DNA of 64,000 nucleotides from Endocalyx cinctus (taxonomy: Eukaryota; Ascomycota; Sordariomycetes; Amphisphaeriales; Apiosporaceae): NCBI GenBank assembly GCA_001600455.1, contig BCKC01000008.1, positions 2,019,345 to 2,083,344 of the forward strand, written 5' to 3'. Every line of letters begins with the position of its first letter. The stretch's first letter is position 1. The notes beneath the pieces were generated by a model, which was not told the DNA's origin, made no database searches, and worked only from the letters and a program-made list of their open reading frames with translations. The position numbers and the translations under genes are program-made. Below, one piece after another: positions 48,561-61,470 of this stretch.

Positions 48561-51500
48561 GAGTAGATGATACGGATCTGGGAGCACAGTATAAGATCGA
48601 GTATGATTCGCTTTCTAGGGCTATCCATCATCATGCATTATATATATATACTACTACCTACATATAGGTAGGTATTGTTAAATCAGGTGTGTCACACAGG
48701 TCTTTGTCATTCTATTGAAACAAGTTCGGAAACCGTAGATAGATAGTGCTGTTTTGGGGGGGTGTGGGTGTTGATGTATGTATACTCTTCTTACTCTCTC
48801 CGTCTCTATGTCTCTGTGTCTCTCCCTCTTCTCATCAAGTATCAATAAAGACAGCGTACATTATTAGACTTACCTAGTACCCTGCACATAATATATATAT
48901 GGATATGTACAATGTTATTTCATTTCCTTGCGCTAATTAATTATCATAGTATAATATGTTAGGCTAGACCCCAAGGATTGTTGTTTTATGTTTCTATGCT
49001 TGCTTTTTTTTTTCTCTCTCATCCCCCTATTTTTACCCTTTTGAGTGTTTTTTATTTTATTTTATTTTATTTTTTTCATTGACCCCCAAATAGTCCCCGA
49101 AACTATTGGCAATGCTTGCGTTTTACGACCTGAAAAAGCACGTCATATCGTATTCTTTTGCTTATTTTCTGCCCCAAGTAAATACATATACCTGTAAGTG
49201 TCAAAAAGACGAAGGCCAGACCAATCGAAACATAATCCACGAGTTTGGAGCCTCAATTAAATCGTCGCTGTGGGAGACGGGCACGGCGAGTGGTGGGATT
49301 ATGGATACTAATCAACGCTTGAAGTCAACTTCAAGCTTCAAAGTATATAGACTTGTTAAATTTCAATTTATCTCGACCTGCCACGGAGAAATGTCCACCT
49401 CGCGATAATCTTTCCGATCATAAAAACCTTTCAGATGGCCTGATCCCGCGACGATAGGGGGACTTTTTAATTCTTTCGTTTTTTTTTTGTGCTGCCCCGG
49501 ATAAGAGGTGGCGGAAGAGAGGGTGGTAAATCAAAAAAATAAACAATGTTTTCTTTCTTTCTTTTTTTTTCCTCGACCCGTTCGGGGTGACTATTAATTG
49601 TCTTGGGATATTTGAACGGTAATGAAGCGAAATGAGCGAAACGAGAGCCGACGGAAGATTCCATTTTTCTTGTTTCTGCGGCGCGTGTACGTATATATTT
49701 GTCGGCCATAGCGTTTAATAGAAGCGAGAAGCAGGAAAGCAGGAAAAAAAGGCCAAGGATCGATAATCGTACATTGCATATGTCAAATCGGATCTTATCA
49801 TTATTATATTAATTTTTCTGTCCCGAAAAGGTGGGCTTATGTATATAGTTATACCCGACTTTGTTTTTTTTCCTGTGAATATTTACATATATATTATACA
49901 TACATGTGGTGGATAGACGGACGGTGGGTAAACTCGACCCCAAATGTCGTTAAATTAGACTCTCGGAAGATCCGTTCTCGTCCAGTGAGGAGAATCCCGA
50001 AGAGAAGGGCGGCACGGCCCCATTCTTTATTATTCCACTTACTCCTCTTTTTTCATCCCCCCCTCTCTTTATCTCCTGTCCACATACCACATAGACACAT
50101 GAACACCGAAAAATGACTGTGCGACATTGGTATAGCATATCTGGCCCTTTCTCGGCTGTTTCGGTAACGAATCGCTGGGTTGTATTGTGCGCGGGGGCTT
50201 TTTTTTTTTTAAAAGAAGAGAAAAGGGCAGGAAAGAGATAGGGGCAACACAACCACATGTCGTGTTGCGGAGTACAAGAAAAAAAAGAACACGGGGGTCC
50301 CGCACCATCTACCGCCGCCGGCGGGAAAATAAACCCTGGGCCAAACCTTGATCAGGACTGGTAGCTACGACGTAGATGTGGATGGGGCGGGAACTGAGCG
50401 TGACTTTCTTAATGCAATGACCCGTCCAGGTCTGGCCAGTGAGGGGAGGGAGAAGAATGATAAGAGAGGAGAAAAAGAACGGCTGAGTATATGAAAACTT
50501 TGAGGGTTCTTAATTTTTGGATCGGTCGAATAAATAAATAAACAAATAACAAGCTTTTCTAAGCCCTGATACTGATCCAGTGTTCCTAGGAAAGAAAATG
50601 CTTAACTATCTCTATGCCCGTCCCTGACTTTGGTTGAGGTGAACGTAAACACGTAAACATATTCTGCCCAGCCTTATTGACATGAGCCAGCAGCCTTACA
50701 GTTCTTTCTGCTCGGTCTTATAAGAGTTTCCGTACGTACATTTCATGTATATACCTCCCTCTCCCCTTTCTACTTCGAGTTAAGTAATATTCCCGTTCTC
50801 ATAATTTCCCGAAACCGTCAAACCCCAGAAGAGGAATCAGGGACACGGAAGACGCCACGGGGGGATACACGATGGATGCATCGCAGGAACTTTTGGGGAC
50901 GCACGGAAAACAAAATCGTAGGAAACGTGACACGAGGTCCCCAATCTATCCTGCGATGGCTGAGTTGGCTTGGGATGTCGTATCGCCGCGGGGCTCAGGT
51001 TCATGTGACGGCGTCGTGGGAGGGTATTTTTTATTATTATTATCCTTCCCTATCCTACGACGTTTTGGCGGGTAGGGAATATAAAGATGTTGCGTCTAAT
51101 GGGTAGCTAATATACATATACACGCGCTAAAATACTCGAGCCGGCTAACTGCAGTTCTTCGTTATTGATACATATCTCATTAATGCAGCCTTCCTTCTCC
51201 TTCTTCCTTTCCCATAAAAGTGATTGACCGCAATGCACTTTCTCAAAATGATATATCAGATGAAAATGAATTGTGTGTAACTTTGGCGTAGATATATTTT
51301 CTAACCCCGCCTTGCTCTCCCTCCCTTATCGAATGAGCGTGTTCTTTTTTCTCCTCCCTGGTCTCGGTACTTCTTGCCGTGTTTTTTTCCCCCAACGCAT
51401 CGAGAGTTTTCACCCGCCGTGGAACGAAGTAGTATAGGATGGGCACCAAAGGTTTTCGTGTTTCTCGGCATCAACCGGTGCGTAATGTAACACGAGGGCC

Positions 51501-51828
51501 AACGTTAGGTAACTATCTGGGGAAAGAGGGAGGGGGAAGGGATAGGGGGGCTGTCGCTTTTCAGTCAGATTATAGAGTCGGCCTCGGAATATAGTTGGCT
51601 CTGATGCCGGATAGTCTAAGTAGGGTTCCTGTACGACTCTCCACGGGCCTGGAGAGGAAGGGACACTGGAGCCTAGAGATGCTCCGCTCGTCTTCTGTAC
51701 TACACGACAGGTAGGAAGTAGGAGCTACGTTCGTTTGATGAGAATTAGGTATGTAGGTGACAAGGCCGTGAAGCGAGAGCATTTAATCAAGCACTCGATT
51801 ATCAAGCATTGCAGGGTACTCGACGGAG

Positions 51829-51843
51829 GTTAGGGTTAGGGTT
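51829..51843 (+). repeat. interstitial telomere-like motif
   Basis: ggttagggttagggt: two TTAGGG units with partial flanking units, the telomere repeat of most filamentous ascomycetes. Too short to indicate a telomere; it may be chance or a repair scar. Confidence 0.5.
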
Positions 51844-54336
51844 GTAAGTAATCAGATGTAGATGGAGCAGCTAATTCAGCAAGAACCCATACGGTTATTA
51901 GTTGAAGATATATAGCAGGGGAGATAACACGACAATCGAAGGTGTATTCCGCGGTGAAGAAGTCAAGAGCGCTGTAGTATCGTATCATCAGGGCTTGCTC
52001 GGCTAGGAGAGACAGGCTATCTCTCTGAAGAGAAAGGGGAGAATACACTGGCGAAGCTTCAACTAACTATACCTTATTTTTAGGGGACAAATCGTAAGGA
52101 GCCACGGCAGATTCGATATTCCTAAAAGGCTATCATGTTTCCCTCAAATCTTCGAGCTATTTACCATTCGTGAATTATCAACTGAGGTCATTTTGGGTAA
52201 CCCACACTCCTCCATCACTGGCCATCAGCAACCTGAAACATACAATAGCCGGCTCCAAAGGAGACCGAAGCCAGAAACCATAGGGGTAAAAGAGCATACG
52301 GCAATGAACACCGACAGTATATTTCTTATCGAACCTGTTTTTCCTTGTTTCCCTTCTCATTGAATAGAGATCCTCTCATAGACAAGAAAGCTCAGTATTC
52401 AAGAACCAACTTGTATGATGACTAACTCATCGGCAGTTATGTAAGTTCTACCACTCTGAAAACTGACGGAACTAACTTACAAGGTTAGCTCATTCCCGTT
52501 CTTCTATCTCTCCATCCATTTCTTCAAGCTTGATAAGTTGTGGAGTATGAATGGGCATATATATACATGAAGTTTAAAGAAGGACCCCCAATCTCCTTCC
52601 CTTTCGAGCAAAGATATATGAGGTTAAATAGTGAGCCATTTCATGATCTACCTACCTAAGACAAGGAGATTTCAAAATTATATCATATACGATTCTCTTT
52701 TCTTCCTTGGCGAGCAACTGAGTAAATCGTTTAGTATTTCGAGATTGAGATCCGATGAAATGCTACTTCTAATCGTAGGGATTCTTCCGATGTGCTAGTT
52801 ATTCATTCACGTATCAACGAAGAACTCGTAGCTCATACATATATATATAGACATATTCCCCGATGAGACATAGATTATAACTCAATCTTCAGGAAAGGGG
52901 ATGCAATTCCGCTTCTCACATTTTAGGTTCCGCCGTCTTTTTCCATCTGCGCATCTTTCTATTCCGGAAATAGACGAGGGAAATTATCAAAGATAAGAAG
53001 AAGAAGGCGAAATTGTAAGAATAATTATTCTACACCCACCGTAATACTACTACCACAGTAATTTTCCCCTTCAACTTTCCTTTGCCTTTCCTCATTCTTT
53101 TTGAAAAAGAAAGGGCATTTTTCTTGGGATCTGAACGCGGTTAAAGAGAAAGCGAGTGTGCCTCAAAGAACTTTCCTAGATGAGATAAAAATAGCAAAAG
53201 TAGGGGCTACAGAACCTCACCTTACTGATAATTTGGTTTCTATATATAATATGAATTAGTCTTTCATATCCTCCGTGATAGTGATATATATCTTCGAATT
53301 GCTCTATTGTCTCAAAAATCACCTTATCGTTCGGAGACCCCCAAAAAAGGCGCGTAAGAAAATCTTCAAAGGTTACCCTCCCCCCTTTTTCACTTGACCC
53401 CCCTATTCTTTCTTACCTACCTACCAATCTTTTCCGCGAACTGACCTCTCTAGGAATATTCAAGTCAAGTATTGTAAAGGTAGCAGTTAATACCGAGGCA
53501 GCTCCATTAGTTAAGTAAGCTATTTTGAAAGCCGTTCGTCGAATTCCTATGATAGTAATCATAGAGAATACCCTCTTAAACTAACCATCTTCTTCGTCAC
53601 GAATCCTTATCTTTATGAAAAGTGTTCATCCTTACTTAATCTACCTTCCTCATATCATCATATACATCTCATCTCAACTTGAACGAGTCATCTGATAACC
53701 CAAACTAGAAGACCTTAACCGAAACATCGTCTTAGCTCAGGTCGATTTGGCGTACGGCAAACTATAAAAGTCCAGTCCAGTCCAAGACTTGTATTTATTC
53801 TATTCACATAGGCAGTAAAGATTCTAATTTCTAATTTTCCATAACCTAAAAGGGGGGGAGGAAGAAGGTCATATATGGATTTTTTTTTTCTTGTTTTCTT
53901 TTCGGGGTTCTTTTATTTATCTTTTTTTTTTTCCCTTTATAATACACAACGTACAAAAAAAGCTTTGAATTACGTACGCCACGCCAAAGATCACGTAGCG
54001 CCGCGATGGTACCCTCCCCAAATAAAAAAAGAAATAAAAGTTTCTCCCTTCCCCCTCCTTTTTCTTGCCCTTAAATGCTTTGCTTGAAAAGTTGAGTCTA
54101 TTGGGTGTTTTGTGTGTTTTGCGTTTCTTCATCCTATCCACGTCGGCTTCGTCTAAACATGCATTTCTTCTCCTCCCCCCCCCCTTTCGTGGATATTCAG
54201 ATATGCTAAATATTAACAGAAAGAAAAGAAAAAGTATTTCGCGCTTATTGATGTCATTGTGTTTTTCTTCTTCCTTTAGAGGGTATATATGGAGAAGGTA
54301 TAATTTATGATTGGTAATTGTCGGATAGTGTTTCTA

Positions 54337-55584
54337 TTATACCTTCAATACCTTAGCGACGAAGTCTTCGATGAGCTGCTCGGTGGGGAAGCTCATGATC
54401 TCGAGACCCTGGGCGTAAGGGGTAGGGACCTCGGCGCCGGTGATACGCTGGGCGGGGGTGTCAAGGTAGTCGAAGGCGTACTCCATGGTGGTGGCGAGGA
54501 TCTCGGCACCCATACCGGCGAAGGGGAAGCCGGACTCGACCGAGACGAGGCGGTGCGTCTTCTTGACCGACTGGACGATGGACTCGACGTCGAGAGGCTT
54601 GACGGAGCGGAGGTTGACGACCTCGACGTCGACGCCGTACTTCTTCTTGAGGTTCTCGGCGGCGACCATGCACTGGCCGACGGTGCGGGAGAGCGACACG
54701 AGGGTCAGATCCTTACCCTGGCGCTCGATCTTGGCCTTGCCGAAGGGGATGACGAAGTCGTCCTTCTGGGCGGCCTCGGACATGGGGAAGGAGACACCGT
54801 ACATCAGCTCGTTCTCCAACACGCAGACGGGGTTCGGGTCCCGGATGGCGGCCTTCAAGAGACCCTTGGCATCTTCGGCGGACCAGGGAGCGACGACCTT
54901 CATACCGGGGATCGAACCGTACCAGGCGCTGTAGTCCTGAGAGTGCTGGGCGGCGACACCGGAGGCGAAACCGTTGGGACCGCGGAAGGTGATGTTACAG
55001 GGCTGGATACCACCGGACATGTAGAGGGTCTTGGCGGCGCTGTTTACCATCTGATCGATAGCTTGCATGGCGAAGTTGAAGGTCATGAACTCGCACTAAA
55101 ACGATTACGATGGTTAATTGTCTTTCTTTGGTTCACTCTAAGGACGGGAAAGAATATAGGATAATATAACAGTGTTTGGAAATATGGACCAACTCACGAC
55201 AGGGGCTAAACCACTTAGGGCGGCACCGACGGCGAGACCACAGAAACCGCTCTCGGTGATGGGGGTATCGATGACGCGCTTGTCGCCGAAGCGGTCGAGG
55301 AGGCCCTTGGTGACCTTGTAGGCACCGTTGTACTGAGCGACCTCCTCGCCCAGGATGAAGACCTTAGGGTTGGCCTCCAGCTCCTCGGCCATGGCCTCGT
55401 TGAGGGCCTCTCGGACGGTATACTCTTTGACGCCCTTGGAATCGGCGTACGTCCTCCTCTGCTGCTGGGCGACGGCGGCGAATCGGGAAAGGGTAGGCAA
55501 GGCGGTAGAAGCTCGGGGAGCGGTTATGGCAGCATTGCGCGCGGCAATGGCTAACCGGGAAGCCGGACGGAGGTATCGCGACAT
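54337..55584 (-). CDS. PDB1: pyruvate dehydrogenase E1 component beta subunit, mitochondrial
   Basis: Two exons: 55584-55198 and 55095-54337 (102-nt intron, GTGAGT donor, TTTTAG acceptor), giving 381 aa, normal for the family. The first about 45 residues form an Arg/Ala/Ser-rich mitochondrial presequence ([20 protein letters not shown]) ending near RRTYAD. The transketolase-like pyrimidine-binding domain follows, with the [20 protein letters not shown] segment carrying the Glu (80/81) that contacts thiamine diphosphate, and [15 protein letters not shown]. The intron rejoins LAPV to [15 protein letters not shown]. The C-terminal transketolase domain contains [13 protein letters not shown] and [14 protein letters not shown]. 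With E1 alpha the subunit decarboxylates pyruvate and acetylates the E2 lipoyl group in the mitochondrial matrix. The GC-rich third positions create a long antisense open frame. Confidence 0.97.
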
Positions 55585-57073
55585 TGTTTAATGGTCGTTT
55601 GAGAGAATAAAAATTTTTGTTGAGGACGATAAAAAGAAAAAGACTTTCTGGCGAAGGACTCGGAGTTTCTTTTACTTTCTAATTAATATAAAAGATTAAT
55701 TAAAGAAATAAAAAGAAATAAAGTCCTAAGAATTGAATAAAACTACAAATTGAGTCTATTCTTTTATCGCCTCGAAATGAATTGAGGAAAAAAGGTGAAG
55801 GGGAAGAAAGGATGTAAGAATATCGGAATAAGAGCTGATAATATTAAAAGGTGAGGTTTTTGAGAGGTAAGATTTTACTTAGCTAAAGTAAGCTTTAATT
55901 ATTTTTTTTTTTTCTCTTTCTTCACTTTTTACCCTTGATTTTACCTATCAGTAATAGAAGGGTCCTCTTAATAATTTACGCTAAGAACCCAACCTTTTTT
56001 ACAGGACAGTACAGTATATAATACACTATAAAGTCCACTACAAAGTACACTACCTCACTACCTACCACTTAATTATCGGAGGGAATAGGAACAGCTTGTT
56101 GAGTTACTGTACTTAACTAAACCGAATATGGTTTAGCCTTTTTTGGTTTCCGGTATCGCCCTGACCACCTTTTCACTTTGTACCTGTTAAATATATCTTC
56201 ACATACATCCATGGATGCGTAAGTATACACTATATCATGAAGTTTAGAAGTTCTTATCTAGAGGAATTCACCTGGGCAAGTTCATATACCGACATCTATT
56301 TCTTTTATATTATATACATACTTAGTCTATGTCTGAGTCAATTTATAAAGCCATTAATTCTCAATACTGAGAAATATACCGTAACGGTACAGCTTCTCAA
56401 AACTTGCTTGACCCAATATTTACGCTGACGTTAGAAAAGGCCCGTAACTCTCTCTCTGTCTTACTACAAGGAGTAAGTCCGTTCCCATCCCTCCGTTGGG
56501 GATAATCCGTTCGTTATATCTTAAAACAGACAAAATAGATAGGTTGATAGATAATTAGATAACATATTCAAAATATCTCATACATCAAGAAACGGGGGGT
56601 AAAAATAATAATAATAAATAAAGCAAATTCATCATCAACAGGTAACACATTTTTTTTTAAACTTATTTATCCATTATATTCTTCCGGAACTCGCTATAAA
56701 AAATATGTATATGAACCAAGTAATTACCGTGCGAGATATGATACAGGTATAAAATGCAATGCTTATGAATATGTCCTCCGTCATCTCGAAGACATTGATC
56801 TCCCCTTCCACGCCATGCTTCTCTATATTTCAACCGAAAGTGTTTTTTTTAAACCCTCCTTTGTTTCCCTTTCTTTTTTTTTTTAACCCCCCGGAGTCCT
56901 TAGTGATATTAGGTGAATTGAAAGCACACTACTTGACCGGTGGTACGCTTCCAAGTATATGTGGGGGGATGGGAATGATAGACGGTAATAAGAAAAAAAA
57001 AAAAGGAATTGACCTCATTCCGCTCGTCCCAATATTAAGTTATTTCTTTCGTCAATACGTCTCATCTTTATTT
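55585..57073. other. intergenic region between PDB1 and ERG6
   Basis: A 1.5-kb spacer in a minus-strand tandem: the promoter and leader of PDB1 on the left, the 3' UTR of ERG6 on the right. AT-rich, with A-rich plus strand next to the PDB1 start. No additional gene is seen. Confidence 0.5.
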
Positions 57074-58505
57074 TTACTGTTCGGGCTTCTTTCCGATCAT
57101 CAAGTACATGGGCGTGAAGAGGTGCTTCTCCGCGCCCGCGACGAGGCAATCCGACGCCTTGGCCAAGCTGTCGGCCGTCTTCTTGGTACCCCGCGGCGCG
57201 AGGCCGGCCGTCTCCATCACGCCGGCGAAGGCGTGGGCGATGCCGCGGCCCCACCACGTCATGCGCGCGATCGTCGGGATGTCGAACATGGACTGCATGT
57301 ACTTCCACCGGCCCGCGAGGGGCCAGTACCACGGGATCGGGTCCGGCCGGTCCGCGAGGTCCTCGTGGTGCAGCAGGTCGAACCCGGCGATCTTCATCGC
57401 CTCCACGCCCTCCTCGATCTTCACCATGTTGGAGATACCGTCGCCTTCCTCGATGCCGAGTCGGATCTCCCGGTGCTCCAGGTTGTCGTTGTCGTAGTCG
57501 TCCGTCATCAGCCACTCGTACACGCCGAAGATACCGCCCGGCTTCAATACACGGAAGATCTCGCTGTAGACGCCCGAGAGCTTGGGGGCGTGGCAAGTAG
57601 CTTCAATGGCGTACACGGCGTCGAAGCTGTTGTCGGGGAAATCCATTTGCTATACATGCGAACGGGTTTCGTTAGTATCTTGGTTATATATAGCATAAAA
57701 AAGAATAATGAACGTAGGGATATAAAGCTTCTTACCATGAAGTCGCCTTTGACGAAGGTGAGCTGATTTGACATGCCCTCCTTAGCAGCGTAAGCGGTGG
57801 CACGCTCGATCTGGTAGTCGTTGTTGTTAAGGCCAGTGACGTGGCATCCGGTGAACTTGGCGATCTCTCGCGCAGGTCCGCCTACACCGCAGCCGACATC
57901 GAGCACTCTCATTCCCTCCTTGATACCGATCTGGTGGGCGAGGTAGTGCTCGTGTCGAGCAATGGCCTGGTAGAAGTTCTCGCCAATCGAGTATCGGCAG
58001 AAGTGGAAAGACTGGCCCCATCCGTATTCGTACAGATCCGTCGCGAGATTGTAGTAGCTAAAATTCTAATTAGCATTGTGTCACCTCGCCCCGCCTTCTA
58101 TGTTCCAAAAAAGCAAAGAAAGAAAAGATGAAAAAAAACGTACTGTCTCGTCAAGGTGGCGTATTCGGCAGTTCGTTGCTAGTAGAAGGATAAGCTGTTA
58201 GTATTCGGCATTCATATAAAATAGAACCGTGTTTAGAAAACTGTAGAAATAAGGATAGGAATTGGAAATAGGAAATCTAGACTCACAGCTCGGACGGACT
58301 CGTCCTCGTCCTTAGCGGCCTTGTTGTCCCAATGCTTGAAGTATTCGTCGACGGCGGCCTTCTTTGCGTCGGCGCCCTTGCTGAACATGGCAGCAATTCC
58401 TCCTCTGGCCTGAGCCGAGTTACCGTGCATGGCCTTGTTAAAGGCAGCATCGCGCTCCTTATCTTGAGCTTCGAGTCCTGACATTCTGGGTGGTTGAGGT
58501 GCCAT
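57074..58505 (-). CDS. ERG6: sterol 24-C-methyltransferase
   Basis: Four exons: 58505-58287, 58178-58144 (35 nt), 58057-57736 and 57649-57074 (introns 108, 86 and 86 nt), giving 383 aa. The tiny second exon supplies [11 protein letters not shown] and restores the family sequence before [20 protein letters not shown], the aromatic sterol-binding region (about 86-104). The SAM-binding motif [17 protein letters not shown] is at 136-151, and [12 protein letters not shown] follows. The C-terminal sterol methyltransferase domain includes [20 protein letters not shown]. The enzyme transfers a methyl group from SAM to C24 of the sterol side chain (zymosterol in yeast, lanosterol in many filamentous fungi) in ergosterol synthesis at ER and lipid droplets. 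A TATATAAA box lies about 45 bp upstream. All motifs are intact. Confidence 0.97.
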
Positions 58506-58545
58506 CTTGACCGCTTGTGAAAGTTGGGGGGTGATATCGAAGAGG

Positions 58546-58553
58546 TTTATATA
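58546..58553 (-). promoter_or_regulatory. TATA box upstream of ERG6
   Basis: TATATAAA on the minus strand, about 41-48 bp before the ATG at 58505. If it is used, the 5' leader would be very short. Inferred from sequence only; an alternative is a chance match inside a longer leader. Confidence 0.35.
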
Positions 58554-59190
58554 GAAGGATGAAGGGTAGGATTGAAAAGGAACAAGGTCTTGTAGGATTC
58601 AGAGGCTTAAGGTCGTATTCGGATTCTGATCTTTTTCTTCTTTCTCTTCTTACGTCGACTCTTCTTTTTTGAATTAAGGGAAAAAAAAAAAAGCAAGGGG
58701 CGGAGAGAAAAAAGGTAAGGAAGATGAGGCAAAGAGAGAGAAGGAGAAAAAAAGGGTCTCGCGGTGAATTTATTAAACCTTGTTCAGAATCTTGAATTGG
58801 GATTAAAGTCGAATATCACTGTATTTACTGATATTATAGTGGACTCTTTAGTGGATTACGGCCCAAAGATAGGTATACAGTCAGCAAAATCTATATGTAG
58901 TCAGAGACTGCCGGGGCCTGTCAGGGCACTAATCCTAAAGTCTTCCGTAGCATTTATCAATTGTGACTAAAATTGGCATGAAAACTAAGATTAATTGTCC
59001 AATGATATCTTGCTTATCATGCGTTAAGGGAAAGCGGTGACATGGATTTTCCAAATTAGATTGGATATTTTTGTACGTATACGCAAATCCGATCCGACTT
59101 CTGAATATCGTCTATCTTCGAGTAGGTTTAGCTGAATACGAATACGAATTCGATGAATACCGTCCGAAGCTTTTTGCGATGCGAAAGGTT

Positions 59191-59230
59191 CTATCTAACT
59201 ATATCTAACTATATCTAACTATGTCTAACT
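59191..59230. repeat. 10-bp tandem repeat, 4 copies
   Basis: Units ctatctaact, atatctaact, atatctaact, atgtctaact: a short minisatellite in the ERG6 upstream region. Confidence 0.8.
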
Positions 59231-60207
59231 AAGAGAATGTTTCATCCTGTCTATTATGGAATAAATACTATGTATGTTAAGTAAGATTTAAAGTCAACGA
59301 GTAGACAATTATCCCGGAACCACGTTTGAAACCCATCTCTCTCTTACTGACTCTCCCGTTATAATAGAGTAAGTAATCAATCTTATCCTGTAGCGTAGTA
59401 ACCCATTTCCCCCCCTATTTTCCCAATTCCGATTCCCTTTTTAACAACACCAAAGCGAATCCCGGTTTCCTTATCACCCTCTCCCAAATCCGGATCCGAA
59501 TACGAAGGCAAACTTCTATTGCAGAACACTACATATACCTATCTAGTATACATATTTACACGACGTACCACAGCTTTAGAATTAGAAAACTGACAGCGTA
59601 GAACTATTTTCTGATTTGAAAACATGCTTGAATTGTCTAAATCGCCACTAGCCACCTTATCATTTTCATGTAATACACACGTAAAGTTAGGCGTTTGTGG
59701 TCGGTCCACGAAGTCCTGTTACGCCAACGTAGTGAATCGTTCCAAAGATAGTACCGCTGAGTTTCTCTAGAGATATCTTGGTTCAGCTTTCGTCGTAAGA
59801 TTTTTGGACGTCATATAAAGAATACCTATTTTGACATTGATAGAGTGTGTGCGTCTATGTTCCATAGGCATCTCGTAGCAAAATGGAAAGAAAATAGATG
59901 CAAAGCCAAATTTACATGTTAAGGGGGTATATTATTTCGTTTTTCTATAAGTTTGAGTAGTACATATAAACAAGCCTCCGACAAAAAGAACATAGTATCA
60001 ACGCCATTCCGCCACAAGTCCTACTAACTGCTAGAGAAATATATGTATGAAGCATCGTCATAACCATATAGTAGGATAATGTTTTTTTTTTGTTTTTACA
60101 GACACGGCATTACTCCTCCCTCTCATCCGGTATAATACCCTATATCCCGTAAACCGTAGCTCCGTATCCCTTCAACCCCCAACACCTTTATTTTGATTTA
60201 TTTATCT

Positions 60208-61470
60208 TCAACCGCTAGTGCTGAAGTAATAATTCTCCCACAAGTACTCGTAATCCTCCAGGATGCCGCCGACCAAGCTGGGCACGCGTCTCCTGACGCC
60301 CGCGACGACGCCCTTGGTGACGTTCTCGTAAAAGGCGCCCCTCATGACCCACCAGCCGGCGGCCCAGTACCTCTTCGTCCACTCCTCGCTCTCGAGCGCC
60401 GTCGACCGCAGGGGCGCCTCGCCGCGGTGCCGCTCCCGCAGCTGCCGGGCCGCCCACTCGGCGCTCGCGCCGATCACCCAGGGCGCCCACGCCTTCCGGT
60501 CCTTGCTGCGCGCGAGCGCTACCGCGTAGATCACCGGCGCCACCGCGTGCAGCACCTCGGCCGCCCGCCCGGTGCCCGACAGCGCCGGAAGCAGCTGCGT
60601 CGCCGGCTTGATGTCGTCCGCCGTCAGCACCCGGCTCTGCAGGTACGCTCCCACGTCGCCCGGGTTCGGGAGGCGGGGTAGGCTGGAGCCCGTCCGCGGC
60701 ATGGACCAGTCCTTCTCGTGCGGCGCCTGCTTATTCTTTTCTTCTTCTTTTTTATCGCCGTCGTCGTGATGATTCGCGGATCCGTTCGCGTCCCCGTTCA
60801 CGTCCTCGCCCATCAGCTCTCTCAGGAGATCCTGGTCGCTTTGCCCGTCCGAATCCTCGTCCGTCGGCGGCGCGGGGGGGTCGCGTTCCGGTAAGGCGGG
60901 CGTCACGAGCGGTCGCGAGTGGGTGATGCGCATAAGAAGAAGCTTGCAGACGGCCTTGACGACCTCGAGGAGCACGACGACGCGCCAGCGGACCTTCTCG
61001 CCCCGCCGCTTGGCCGCCATCTCCCACAGGAGCTCCGTGTACTGCACGACCTGCAGGAGGAGCGCTATCCGCCGGTACAGACCGCTCTTGGCCGTCCAGA
61101 ATCGCGTGTACCGGGAGTGGGGGCTGGGCGGTATGAACCGGGAGGAGGAGAGGCTTCGGGGTAGGAGGGCTCCACGGAGGACGGCATCGTGGTAGAGGGA
61201 GAGGAGTTGGACGCCTGAATGTACCGTCTCGGACGCGATCTCGGCGTCTCGGAATCGTCCAGGTATAACGTACGTCAGCGATCGTAGGGCGCTCTCAATC
61301 TGGGATACCTGATGCGAGTTTTTCGTTATGAAGTCGCTATACATGTGGAGCCATTTCGGTGGTACGGCTAGAACGCTCTGGATAGGGTTCTTCTTATTTG
61401 GCGATGATGGAGTAGATGATGGCGGTGGGTTGTTCCTGGTTGTTGGCCGATGTGAGTTTGGTAACGGCAT
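60208..61470 (-). CDS. PEX16: peroxisomal membrane protein Pex16
   Basis: Single exon, 420 aa. After a Pro/Ser/Asn-rich N terminus (1-35) comes the Pex16 core: VPPKWLHMYSDFITKNSHQV, QIESALRSLTYVIPGRF, FWTAKSGLYRRIALLLQVVQ, and YTELLWEMAAKRRGEKVRWR followed by a hydrophobic stretch VVVLLEVVKAVCKLLLMRIT (about 164-183). An acidic, low-complexity insert rich in Asp/Glu/Asn (about 195-245) separates this from a conserved C-terminal half. Pex16 helps place membrane proteins into peroxisomes or their ER precursors; it is present in filamentous fungi, Yarrowia, plants and animals but not in Saccharomyces. The start is the first ATG of the frame. It is markedly GC-rich, so the antisense strand also has open frames. 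Confidence 0.93.
   Translation of the reverse strand: MPLPNSHRPTTRNNPPPSSTPSSPNKKNPIQSVLAVPPKWLHMYSDFITKNSHQVSQIESALRSLTYVIPGRFRDAEIASETVHSGVQLLSLYHDAVLRGALLPRSLSSSRFIPPSPHSRYTRFWTAKSGLYRRIALLLQVVQYTELLWEMAAKRRGEKVRWRVVVLLEVVKAVCKLLLMRITHSRPLVTPALPERDPPAPPTDEDSDGQSDQDLLRELMGEDVNGDANGSANHHDDGDKKEEEKNKQAPHEKDWSMPRTGSSLPRLPNPGDVGAYLQSRVLTADDIKPATQLLPALSGTGRAAEVLHAVAPVIYAVALARSKDRKAWAPWVIGASAEWAARQLRERHRGEAPLRSTALESEEWTKRYWAAGWWVMRGAFYENVTKGVVAGVRRRVPSLVGGILEDYEYLWENYYFSTSG

Larger units (their letters stand above)
44380..54336. other. 10-kb gene-free stretch between the C2H2 gene and PDB1
   Basis: The left end holds the 3' UTR of the C2H2 gene, and the right end (53.9-54.3 kb) the 3' UTR of PDB1. 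In between lie many homopolymers and microsatellites (A25 at 45814, TTA array at 45966, G19 at 47482, TATG/TG array at 48161-48300, A20 at 48541), a (TTAGGG)2-like motif at 51829-51843, and a coding-like fragment at 45311-45546. Frames above 60 codons (44861-45184, 49106-49408, 50872-51106 and others) show no recognisable family or splice context. Confidence 0.5.
58506..60207. other. intergenic region between ERG6 and PEX16
   Basis: A 1.7-kb spacer with the ERG6 promoter on the left (A-rich plus strand) and the PEX16 3' UTR on the right. It contains a 10-bp tandem repeat at 59191-59230 and a gaatacgaatacgaattcgatgaata run near 59137-59160. No gene is supported. Confidence 0.5.

Noticed and set aside
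50872..51106. Two overlapping ATG frames (+) of 67 and 76 codons
   Set aside because: Two frames equally open with no codon preference between them; typical of chance.
54307..55164. Plus-strand open frame (285 codons) opposite PDB1
   Set aside because: Gly/Asp/Leu-rich shadow of the PDB1 coding strand, crossing its intron without regard to splice sites.
56759..57766. Long plus-strand open frame (335 codons) opposite ERG6
   Set aside because: It is antisense to the clear ERG6 exons; the GC-rich third positions of ERG6 remove stop codons on the other strand. The product is an Arg/Glu/Val-rich artefact.
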